Shown one piece after another: positions 1-5,468 of a DNA stretch of 5,468 bases. Source of the DNA: Thermoplasmatota archaeon (GTDB lineage: Archaea; Thermoplasmatota; E2; JACPAO01; JAHFTW01); the NCBI GenBank assembly GCA_028289805.1, contig JANQNI010000058.1:1-5468 (forward strand), given 5' to 3'. The position numbers were made by a program, and so were the translations under genes. The notes under the pieces are model-generated. The model was not told the origin of the DNA and searched no databases. It saw only the letters and a list, made by a program, of their open reading frames with translations. Position 1 is the stretch's first letter. Each line of letters begins with the position of its first letter.

Positions 1-2
1 GC

Positions 3-359
3 AAGGAGGGCGTCAAGACGACCTCCGTCATCGTCCAGGAGGGCGTCCACACCAGCCTCCGCACGGCCGCGTCCGCCGTGGCCGAGCCCGTCATGTACAT
101 GGTCTGCGGCCGCGTCGTGGGCGGCTTCAACCGCGTCCACGGCACCAAGGGCGAGACGGAGAGCCTCAACGCCCCCGGCAGCCACTTCGAACCCCTGGCC
201 TTCACCACGCAGGGCGGGACCCCGGGCTCGGACGAGGCGGTGCTGGACGCGGTGAGCACGCACGTCTACCAGGTGCTGGGCGAGGTCGCCTCCATCGCCA
301 CCGGCTACGAACTGCGCTTCGCCGACGAACCGGGGGCGGAACTGCCCCGCTACCCCTGA
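3..359 (+). CDS. gshA: Glutamate-cysteine ligase, GshA family (3' part only)
   Basis: This is the C-terminal 118 residues of an open frame that runs in from the left edge without a start. GTG and ATG codons inside it (e.g. at 78) are internal, because the family resemblance begins upstream of them. Motifs recalled from the Acidithiobacillus-type GshA family (PF08886) are present: VIVQEGV, then AEPVMYM, VVGGF-RVH and a LNAPGSHFEPLAF segment. The LNAPG segment probably lies near the nucleotide/metal site of this ATP-grasp-like enzyme. The enzyme joins L-glutamate to L-cysteine with ATP, the first step of glutathione synthesis, in the cytoplasm. Family members are about 430 residues, so about three quarters lie outside the window. 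No gshB is visible. The stop TGA lies inside the opposing pstS gene, whose own stop falls 7 bp earlier. The family call rests on remembered motifs and is fairly secure; activity is inferred. Confidence 0.85.
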   Translation, partial: KEGVKTTSVIVQEGVHTSLRTAASAVAEPVMYMVCGRVVGGFNRVHGTKGETESLNAPGSHFEPLAFTTQGGTPGSDEAVLDAVSTHVYQVLGEVASIATGYELRFADEPGAELPRYP

Positions 360-377
360 AGCCGCGCCAGTTCCGCC
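335..377. repeat. 10-bp perfect inverted repeat across the gshA/pstS convergent 3' overlap
   Basis: GGCGGAACTG at 335-344 is matched by its exact reverse complement at 368-377, with 23 bases between. Both stop codons (TAG of pstS at 350-352 on the minus strand, TGA of gshA at 357-359) lie in the loop. Each arm encodes an Ala-Glu-Leu stretch near the C-terminus of its own gene. A transcript from either strand could fold here, so it may act as a two-way 3'-end structure. There is no T-run on either side, so it is not a canonical intrinsic terminator. A smaller alternative stem, GGGGC (333-337) with GCCCC (344-348), overlaps the left arm. The repeat is directly visible; a role in termination is inference. 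Confidence 0.45.
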
Positions 378-1270
378 TGCCGCGCCTCCTGCGACAGCGG
401 CAGGTAGCCGACGGCCTCCACCTGCTCCTGCCCCGGGCCCAGGGCGTACGCGAGGTAGTCCGCCACGGCGTCCGTCGGGGCGCCGTCCGTGTACAGGTAG
501 AGGGGTCGTGACAGGGGGTACGCGCCGTCCTCGATGGCCTCCAGGCTCGGCGCCACGGGCCCGTCGCCCGCGTCGATGGGAACGGCGTCGAGGAAATGCT
601 CCGTGCGGGGCAGGAAGCCGCGGCCGAAGATGCCCACCGAGTTGGGGAAGGGGCGGATGAACTGCGCGATGAGGTCGTCGTCCTGGCTGGTGAAGGCGTC
701 TCCCCGCAGTTCCAGCCCCGCCGGCTCCAGCACCGTCTCCATGAAGAAGTCGCGCGTGCCGGATTGGAGGCCGGGCAGGTGCACCCGGACGGGGTCGTCG
801 GGCCACCCGTCGCGCACGTCGGCCCACGTCTCGGCCTGGCCCTCCCCGAAGACCTCCTGCAACTCCTCCAGGCTCAGGGCGTCGACGTAGTCGTTCTCGT
901 GCGACATCACCACGACGATGCCGTCCGTGGCCACCTGGAACGCGACGGGGGCGACGCCGTTGGCGCGGCACGTCGCCTCCTCCCCCGGTCGCATGGCGCG
1001 GCTGGCGTCCGCGATGTCGAGTTGGCCTGCGCAGAGCCGGTGGATGCCGGAGTTGCTCCCGGCGCCGTCCAGTTCGAAGTGCACGTGGCGTCCCACCCCG
1101 AACGACCCGGACCACGCCTCCGCGAGGGGCAGGACGGTGGAGCTTCCTCCCTGCCGGATGATCACCTCTTCCTCCGCCTGGATGCACCCGGAGAAGGCTA
1201 CCAGAAGCAGAACCAGGGCGTTCAGAATGGTCCAAGTCCGAACAGGGTCCGATTCCCTTGCCATGCGCAT
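350..1270 (-). CDS. pstS: Phosphate-binding lipoprotein, PstS/SphX type
   Basis: This is a periplasmic-type solute-binding protein of 306 residues from the chosen ATG at 1270. It opens with a basic n-region, a hydrophobic stretch and a lipobox-like AFSGC with Cys29, so it is probably a lipoprotein anchored outside the cytoplasmic membrane. Hallmarks of PstS/SphX proteins follow in order: GGSSTVLPLAEAW (41-53), GAGSNSG (69-75), CAGQLDIADASR with a second Cys at 101 (a likely disulfide C80-C101), VATDGIVVV (113-121), PGLQSGTRDFF (166-176), NSVGIFG (210-216), YPLSRPLYLY (251-260) and VGYLPL (287-292). PstS delivers phosphate to the PstCAB importer, but no pstC, pstA or pstB lies here, so it may serve a distant transporter or act as a sensor protein. 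The frame also opens at GTG 1318, which would leave 2 bp to the divergent kinase start and add 16 residues before the signal peptide. ATG at 1270 or 1264 is more credible, though none of these starts has a clear Shine-Dalgarno. Phosphate specificity is inferred from family likeness. Confidence 0.88.
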   Translation of the reverse strand: MRMARESDPVRTWTILNALVLLLVAFSGCIQAEEEVIIRQGGSSTVLPLAEAWSGSFGVGRHVHFELDGAGSNSGIHRLCAGQLDIADASRAMRPGEEATCRANGVAPVAFQVATDGIVVVMSHENDYVDALSLEELQEVFGEGQAETWADVRDGWPDDPVRVHLPGLQSGTRDFFMETVLEPAGLELRGDAFTSQDDDLIAQFIRPFPNSVGIFGRGFLPRTEHFLDAVPIDAGDGPVAPSLEAIEDGAYPLSRPLYLYTDGAPTDAVADYLAYALGPGQEQVEAVGYLPLSQEARQAELARLQG

Positions 1271-1320
1271 ACAAATGAGGCGAAGGCTTTCAAGAACCTG
1301 TTCCTTGTTTTTCACCACCG
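1271..1320. promoter_or_regulatory. Divergent pstS/kinase spacer with near-palindrome
   Basis: This 50-bp interval has 23 G+C bases (46%), far below the surrounding coding DNA, as expected of a promoter region between divergent genes. It holds a near-palindrome at 1291-1307: CAAGAAC and GTTCCTTG face each other around a CT centre with one unpaired base, with the core GAAC-CT-GTTC at 1294-1303. That is a plausible operator for a dimeric regulator. I could not find a convincing -35/-10 pair with proper spacing on either strand, nor a Shine-Dalgarno before the kinase ATG at 1321. If pstS starts at GTG 1318, the spacer would instead be coding. Confidence 0.35.
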
Positions 1321-3180
1321 ATGTCGAACCGACTGCGCATCCCGACGTCCCTGCGGCTCCGACTGGTCCTCGTCATCCTGCTGGCGTCCATCCCCGCCGG
1401 GGCCGTCTACGGGTTCGAGTTCTTCCGGCAACAGGAAGCGCAGCGGGGGGAGGCGGAGCACGTCCACCTGGACCGCGCGGAGGCGGCGGCCGCCGAGCAG
1501 GCCACCTTCCTGCTGTCCCTGAACATCATGATGGGCCTCACCGGCCCGCCCGCCTTCGGGGACGGCGACGGCTGCGAGGAGGAACTGGTGGAGTCGTGGG
1601 TGGTGCAGCCGGGCGTGGCTGGGCTCGCCATCTACGACATCGACCAGACCTTCATCTGCGGCGTGGGCGCCCTGCAGGGCGATCCCGCGCTGCACTCCCT
1701 CAGCCAGGCGGAGGCGACGGGCGACCTCGCAGGCGGGCGGTACACCGAGACCGACGCGGGCCCCATCCTGGACCTGGCGATACCCGTGTGGGACGAGTCC
1801 CTGCGGCTGCTGGGCTACATGACCCTCGCCGTCGACCTCCTGTGGTGGTCCGAGCGCGTCGGCGTGGGGGCCTCCGAGAGCGCCGTCGCCGTCATCGACG
1901 AGGGCGCCAACGTGGTCGCCGTCAACTCCGACGCCGGGGCGCTGGGCGACAACGTCCGCGACAACCCCCTGGGGGCGCTGGTCCTGGCGGGGCAGGAGCG
2001 GCAGGGGCATGCGCAGGACCGGTTCTGGAGCGTCTTCCCCGTCCCCCTTGGGCCCGGCCAGCTGTTCCTCGCCGTCGGGGACCCCCCGGACCGGGTGTAC
2101 GCCTCCGTCTCCCCCTTCCCCGCGCCGGTCGTCGTCGCCGGCGCCCTTGCCCTCGCCTTCTCCCTGGCCATGGCGTGGGTCCTCGTGGGCCGCCTCGTCA
2201 TCCGCCCCGTCCAGCACCTCTCCGCCGCCGCCCAGCGGTTGGGGGACGGGGACGTCTCCGCCCGCACCGGCATGACCGGCGACGAGGGCGAGGTGGGGCA
2301 GGTGGGGGTGGTCTTCGACCGCATGGCCGCGCGAATGGAGGACCAGGAGGCGTGGCGGCGCCAGTTCATCGGCACCGTCGCCCACGACCTGATGAACCCC
2401 ATCCAGCCCGTCGTGCTGCGCCTCTACCTCCTGAAGCAGGAGGGCGACCTCACGGAGAAGCAGCAGGCGCACGTGGAGGCGCTGGAGCACTCCGTCCGGC
2501 GCATCAAGTACCTCGTCCAGGACCTCGCCGACGTCAACAAGATGGAGTCGGGCCGCATGGCCATCCTGCCCACGGACCTGGATTTGGCCGACCTGTGCCG
2601 GCGCCTGGGGGAGGACTACACGGAGCAGGCCGGGCGCGCCGGCGTGACGCTGCGCGTCGAGGCGGAGCCGACCCCCGTCCACGCCGACCCCGTGCGCATG
2701 GAGCAGGTGGTCTCCAACCTCCTCAGCAACGCCCTCAAGTTCACGCCGGACGGGGGCACCGTCTCCCTGCGCATCCGGCCCGCGGCCGCCGCAGACGGGG
2801 CCAACGGGGAGAACGGGCACACCGACGGCCACGGCGCGGGCGATGGGGGCAGCAACGGAGACGGCGACCGGGGGTCCGACGGGGCCGTCGGCGTCCACGT
2901 CGAGGTGCAGGACTCCGGCGTCGGCGTCCCGTCCGACAAGATGGACCGGCTCTTCCAGCCCTTCAGCCAGATCGACAACCCCCTGCAGAGGGACCACGTG
3001 GGCACGGGCCTCGGCCTCTACATCTGCCGGGGCATCGTCGAGGGCCACGGCGGCACCATCGGCGTCGCGAGCGACGGCGAGGGCGAGGGTGCGACCTTCT
3101 GGTTCACCCTCCCCGCCCGGCCCCCGCCACGCTCGGAGGAGGCGCTTAAGCCGGGGGATTCCCCTCCCGTCCCTGCATGA
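1321..3180 (+). CDS. Membrane sensor histidine kinase (sensor-HAMP-HisKA-HATPase_c)
   Basis: This 619-residue kinase should autophosphorylate on a histidine and pass phosphate to a response regulator. Order: TM1 (about 13-32); an extracytoplasmic sensor (about 33-267) with a two-lobe, dCache-like look (GLAIYDIDQTF at 101-111, then AVAVIDEGANVVAVN at 188-202) and two cysteines (C85, C113) that could pair; TM2 (about 268-290); HAMP (about 291-342); HisKA with H-box AHDLMNP and phospho-acceptor His355; and HATPase_c with N-box SNLLSNALKF (Asn470), G1 DSGVG (531-535), F-box LFQPF and G2 GTGLGLYI (561-568). All catalytic boxes look intact, so it should be active. The H-box has Met where Arg or Lys is common. 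A Gly/Asp/Asn-rich stretch (about 488-524) is inserted between the N-box and G1, and about 20 Pro-rich residues follow the last strand. The stop overlaps the next ATG by 4 bp. No response regulator is in the window. The divergent PstS gene hints at phosphate-related sensing, but the ligand is unknown. Confidence 0.93.
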   Translation: MSNRLRIPTSLRLRLVLVILLASIPAGAVYGFEFFRQQEAQRGEAEHVHLDRAEAAAAEQATFLLSLNIMMGLTGPPAFGDGDGCEEELVESWVVQPGVAGLAIYDIDQTFICGVGALQGDPALHSLSQAEATGDLAGGRYTETDAGPILDLAIPVWDESLRLLGYMTLAVDLLWWSERVGVGASESAVAVIDEGANVVAVNSDAGALGDNVRDNPLGALVLAGQERQGHAQDRFWSVFPVPLGPGQLFLAVGDPPDRVYASVSPFPAPVVVAGALALAFSLAMAWVLVGRLVIRPVQHLSAAAQRLGDGDVSARTGMTGDEGEVGQVGVVFDRMAARMEDQEAWRRQFIGTVAHDLMNPIQPVVLRLYLLKQEGDLTEKQQAHVEALEHSVRRIKYLVQDLADVNKMESGRMAILPTDLDLADLCRRLGEDYTEQAGRAGVTLRVEAEPTPVHADPVRMEQVVSNLLSNALKFTPDGGTVSLRIRPAAAADGANGENGHTDGHGAGDGGSNGDGDRGSDGAVGVHVEVQDSGVGVPSDKMDRLFQPFSQIDNPLQRDHVGTGLGLYICRGIVEGHGGTIGVASDGEGEGATFWFTLPARPPPRSEEALKPGDSPPVPA

Positions 3181-3881
3181 CCACCCTCACCTGGCTCGGC
3201 CACGCCGGCTTCCTGATCGAATCCGACGGCAAGAAGCTCGTGGTGGACGCCTGGCGCGGTGGCCCCACGTGGACCGGCACGGACCTCTCCGACGTGGACG
3301 TGGTGCTCGTCACCCACGGCCACTTCGACCACTGCGGCGACGCCCCCGCCATCATGGCCGATGCGCCCGGCGCGACGATGGTGTGCATCCACGAGGTGAC
3401 GTTCTGGGCCCAGCAAAACGGCGTCCCCGAGGACCGCGTGGTGGGCATGAACAAGGGCGGAACGTTCGAGGTCGCCGGCTTCCAGGTCACCATGGTGGAC
3501 GCCGTCCACTCCGGCGGCTGCCCCGGCGGCGACCACATCATCTCCGGCGGCGCCGCGGCCGGCTTCGTCATCACCTGCCCCGACGGCCAGCGCGTCTACC
3601 ACGCCGGTGACACCACGGTCTTCGGCGACATGGCGCTCGTGGGGGAACTGTACGCGCCCCACGTCGCGCTGCTGCCCATCGGCGGCCACTACACCATGGG
3701 GCCCCGCGAGGCCGGCAAGGCGGTCGAGTTGCTGGGCGTGCGCGACGTGGTGCCGATGCACTACGGCACGTTCCCCATCCTGGTCGGCACGCCGGACGAA
3801 CTGCGCGCGCACGCGGGCACGCGGGTCCACGCCGTCGCGCCGGGGGACGTCCTGGACCTGGCGGCCACCGTGACCGCCTGA
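3177..3881 (+). CDS. UPF0173-type metal-dependent hydrolase (metallo-beta-lactamase fold)
   Basis: This 234-residue protein spans the usual length of the UPF0173 family (about 225-235). The first residues, MTTLTWLGHAGF, match the typical family N-terminus, which supports the ATG at 3177. Metal ligands expected of the fold are all visible: HGHFDH (His47, His49, Asp51, His52), His111 in the VDAVHSGG stretch, Asp145 in YHAGDT and His195 in PMHYGTFP. LLPIGGHYTMGP (165-176) is another family signature. It is probably a soluble cytoplasmic two-metal hydrolase, as no signal peptide is seen. The substrate of UPF0173 proteins is not established and I do not assign one. The ATG shares the sequence ATGA with the kinase stop, so translation is probably coupled. 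No Shine-Dalgarno sits at normal distance; GGAGGAGG at 3135-3142 is about 34 bases upstream. The gene ends 7 bp from the convergent ctaA-ctaB fusion. Confidence 0.92.
   Translation: MTTLTWLGHAGFLIESDGKKLVVDAWRGGPTWTGTDLSDVDVVLVTHGHFDHCGDAPAIMADAPGATMVCIHEVTFWAQQNGVPEDRVVGMNKGGTFEVAGFQVTMVDAVHSGGCPGGDHIISGGAAAGFVITCPDGQRVYHAGDTTVFGDMALVGELYAPHVALLPIGGHYTMGPREAGKAVELLGVRDVVPMHYGTFPILVGTPDELRAHAGTRVHAVAPGDVLDLAATVTA
3860..3878. repeat. 19-bp near-palindrome at the 3' end of the hydrolase gene
   Basis: Nine-base arms GGCGGCCAC (3860-3868) and GTGACCGCC (3870-3878) are complementary except at one position, around a single central C. The element ends immediately before the hydrolase stop TGA and about 10 bp from the end of the opposing ctaA-ctaB gene. 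As RNA it could form a stem of about five G-C pairs with a small loop on either strand. There is no following T-run, so it is not a standard terminator. It is also coding (Ala-Ala-Thr-Val-Thr-Ala), so the symmetry may be chance. Confidence 0.3.
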
Positions 3882-3888
3882 GCCGGTC

Positions 3889-5409
3889 CTACGCCAGTGG
3901 CACGAAGGCCACCTGGTCCACCATCAGGGCCACCAGCAGGAGGCCCAGGTACTGGATGGTGAACAGGAAGAAGCCCCGGTACGTCTTGGGGGAGGGGACG
4001 CGCACCAGGCCATCCGCGCGGCGCACGAGCGCGACGCCGAGGACGAAGGCGCCGGCGATGTAGACGCCGCCGGCCACGCCCAGGGGGTAGACCAGCAGCA
4101 GGCTCGCCAGGGCGGTCAGGATGCTGTAGACCAGGATTTGCCGGCGCGTCGCCGCCTCGCCCGCCACGTTGGGGTACATGGGGTAGTCGGCGGCGGCGTA
4201 GTCGTGCTTGTACAGCAGCGCCAGGCTCCAGAAGTGGGCCGGGGTCCACAGGAACACCAGGCCGGCGATGAGCCACGCGGGGGCGCCGACGGAGCCGGTC
4301 AGGGCGCTCCAGCCGATGAGGGCCGGGAAGGAGCCCGCGAAGCCGCCGATGACGATGTTCTGGGGCGTCGTCGGCTTGAGCCAGACCGTGTAGACCACGA
4401 CGTAGTAGGCGATGGCACCCAGGGTCAGGGCGGCGGCCAGGCCGGCGCCGACGACCCACAGCGCGGCGGCGGACAGTACGGTGTTCACGCCGCCGTACAG
4501 CAGCGCCGCGCGGACGCTGATGCGGCCCGACGCGACGGGGCGGGACGCCGTGCGGCCCATGCGGGCGTCCCGGTCGCGCTCCAGGACGTGGTTGAAGGCG
4601 CCCGCGGCGGCGGTGCTGAGGGTGCCGGCGACGGTGACCGCCAGGAAGGGGACGGCCGGCGGGAAGCCGCGCGCGGCGACGAACATGGCCGCCCACGCCA
4701 CCACCAGCAGCAGGAGGATGATGCGCGGCTTGCTGATCTCCACGAAGTCCTTCACCACGGCGCCGAACGTCCGCTGCGGCGCGTCCTGGGTGGGGGTCGT
4801 GGGGGTGGACGCTGCGACCGGCTCCGGTCCGGCGGCGGACGCCGCGTCCTGGCCGGGGACCACCGCGACGCGCTCCACCGGCGCCGGCTGCGCGCCGGGC
4901 GGCAGGGGCCGCAGCCACACGAACGTGGTCGCCGTGGTGACCATCATGAGAAACAGGGTCGCCGTGGCCAGGTGCAGCGTCGTCGTGGCCGCCGGGTTGC
5001 CCTGCAAGACGGTGGCGCCGCCGATGCCGATCTGGATGACCAGGACGACGCCGGCGAGGGCCGGCAGCCACCGCACGGCGGGGTGCAGCACGCGGTTGAA
5101 GAACGCCAGCCCGGCGAAGGTGAGCAGGATGGGCGCCAGCAGGCTCACCAGGAAGCGGTGGCCCCACTCGTAGAGCACCTGCGCCTGCGTGTACGCGTCG
5201 GCGTGGTCGAACCGCTCGGGGTCGATGCCGCCCGTCTCCGCCGAAGGGAACGGCGGCAACCACTCGCCGTAGCAGGCCGGCCAGTCGGGGCAGCTCAGGC
5301 CGCTGCCGGTGGCCTTGACCCAGGAGCCCACCACCATGATGCTGAAGGTGAGGGCGACGACGATGACGCCGAGACGGCGGACCCACAGGATGCGCTTGGC
5401 GGTGTCCAT
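3889..5409 (-). CDS. Half-CtaA / CtaB fusion: haem A synthase-like domain plus haem O synthase
   Basis: This is a 506-residue membrane protein in two parts. Residues 1-165 resemble the first half of CtaA/COX15: TM1 (12-34), an outer loop with paired cysteines SGLSCPDWPACYG (Cys40, Cys46), EWGHR (Glu81, His84) starting TM2, TM3 (113-132), and TM4 with LHLATA (His146). A linker rich in Ala, Pro and Thr (about 166-218) follows. Residues 219-506 are a complete CtaB, a UbiA-type prenyltransferase: SKPRI (226-230), the Asp-rich motif NHVLERDRDARMGRTASRP (273-291, Asp279 and Asp281), YTVWLKPTTPQN, and WTPAHFWSLALLYKHDY (388-404). CtaB farnesylates haem B to haem O, and CtaA oxidises haem O to haem A for cytochrome oxidase. 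Full CtaA is about 300 residues with eight helices. The second half, which holds the haem b cofactor in the Bacillus enzyme, is absent here. CtaB function is secure; haem A synthase activity is uncertain. ATG 5409 starts a normal N-terminus, with no clear Shine-Dalgarno. Confidence 0.93.
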   Translation of the reverse strand: MDTAKRILWVRRLGVIVVALTFSIMVVGSWVKATGSGLSCPDWPACYGEWLPPFPSAETGGIDPERFDHADAYTQAQVLYEWGHRFLVSLLAPILLTFAGLAFFNRVLHPAVRWLPALAGVVLVIQIGIGGATVLQGNPAATTTLHLATATLFLMMVTTATTFVWLRPLPPGAQPAPVERVAVVPGQDAASAAGPEPVAASTPTTPTQDAPQRTFGAVVKDFVEISKPRIILLLLVVAWAAMFVAARGFPPAVPFLAVTVAGTLSTAAAGAFNHVLERDRDARMGRTASRPVASGRISVRAALLYGGVNTVLSAAALWVVGAGLAAALTLGAIAYYVVVYTVWLKPTTPQNIVIGGFAGSFPALIGWSALTGSVGAPAWLIAGLVFLWTPAHFWSLALLYKHDYAAADYPMYPNVAGEAATRRQILVYSILTALASLLLVYPLGVAGGVYIAGAFVLGVALVRRADGLVRVPSPKTYRGFFLFTIQYLGLLLVALMVDQVAFVPLA

Positions 5410-5468
5410 GGCCCTGGCGCGCCTGACCCCGGTCGCGATATGAACGTTGGGGGCTACTTGGTGTCCGG
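5410..5468. other. Region upstream of the ctaA-ctaB fusion, to window edge
   Basis: These 59 bases precede the fusion gene on the minus strand and should hold at least part of its control region. I see a short symmetric element, GACC-CC-GGTC (5425-5434), and a slightly AT-richer patch around 5437-5448, but no promoter boxes I would defend. An ATG at 5440 on the plus strand stays open to the window edge for only nine codons. It could begin a divergent gene, but that cannot be judged from this length. Confidence 0.25.

Noticed and set aside
78..359. A 93-codon gene starting at GTG 78
   Set aside because: Conserved GshA sequence continues in frame upstream to the window edge, so this is an internal codon of a truncated gene.
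1312..3048. A 578-codon open frame on the minus strand opposite the kinase gene
   Set aside because: It lies antisense to an intact kinase with all catalytic boxes, shows no recognisable motifs, and is Gly/Val/Asp-rich as expected of a high-GC antisense shadow.
918..3149. A 743-codon open frame on the plus strand overlapping pstS and the kinase gene
   Set aside because: Its translation is Arg/Pro/Gly-rich with no domain motifs. It is a shadow of the kinase frame in high-GC DNA.
3154..3164. The palindrome GGGGATTCCCC as a regulatory operator
   Set aside because: It is short, lies within the kinase C-terminal tail codons, and strings of G and C are common here. It is mentioned only as part of the coupling region.
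3018..3830. A 270-codon open frame on the minus strand opposite the hydrolase gene
   Set aside because: It is antisense to a well-conserved hydrolase, and its composition is typical of a shadow.
4412..5173. A 253-codon open frame on the plus strand opposite the ctaA-ctaB gene
   Set aside because: It is rich in Ala, Arg, Thr and Ser with no motif or membrane pattern, and is antisense to a clear membrane-protein gene.
3761..5386. A 541-codon open frame on the minus strand overlapping the ctaA-ctaB gene
   Set aside because: It is in another frame of the same strand as the fusion gene, is almost entirely Arg/Pro/Gly/Ala, and runs into the hydrolase gene. It is a shadow.
5416..5468. A promoter for the ctaA-ctaB gene, with CGGACA and CATATC on the minus strand as -35/-10 boxes
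   Set aside because: The matches are weak (about 4/6 and 3/6) and the spacing is about 19 bases, so it is not distinguishable from chance.
5440..5468. The start of a divergent plus-strand gene (ATG at 5440, beginning MNVGGYLVS)
   Set aside because: Only nine codons are inside the window, with no ribosome binding site and no recognisable motif.

Overview
This is a compact, high-GC (roughly 70% by eye) bacterial chromosomal segment. It carries five protein-coding genes with almost no intergenic space and no recognisable mobile element, RNA gene or CRISPR array. The genes point to an aerobic organism: it makes haem O and probably haem A for a haem-copper oxidase, makes glutathione, exports lipoproteins and uses two-component signalling. 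Lineage cannot be fixed from the sequence. The fused CtaA-CtaB gene, the SphX-like PstS and the high GC would suit an aerobic Chloroflexota or Thermus-like lineage, but this is inference.

Layout. (1) Positions 3-359 (+): the last 118 codons of a GshA-family glutamate-cysteine ligase, cut by the window edge. (2) 350-1270 (-): a PstS/SphX-type phosphate-binding lipoprotein. It converges on gshA, and the two 3' ends overlap by 10 bp inside a perfect 10-bp inverted repeat. (3) 1271-1320: a short spacer of clearly lower GC (about 46%) between the divergent pstS and kinase genes, holding a near-palindrome. (4) 1321-3180 (+): a two-TM sensor histidine kinase with a large extracytoplasmic sensor, HAMP, HisKA and HATPase_c domains. 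(5) 3177-3881 (+): a UPF0173-type metallo-beta-lactamase-fold hydrolase, joined to the kinase by an ATGA overlap. (6) 3889-5409 (-): a fusion of a half-length CtaA (haem A synthase) to a complete CtaB (haem O synthase), convergent with the hydrolase across 7 bp. (7) 5410-5468: the upstream region of the fusion gene, running to the window edge.

How the genes may work together. The divergent pair of a solitary PstS-type lipoprotein and a sensor kinase suggests shared control, and possibly a ligand-binding partner for the kinase. No pstCAB and no response regulator lie in the window. The kinase and hydrolase form a translationally coupled two-gene unit. The fusion gene would carry out haem B to O, and perhaps O to A, in one polypeptide. 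It is the most unusual item here, because its CtaA part keeps only the first four-helix half. No wholly new defence or mobile system is visible.
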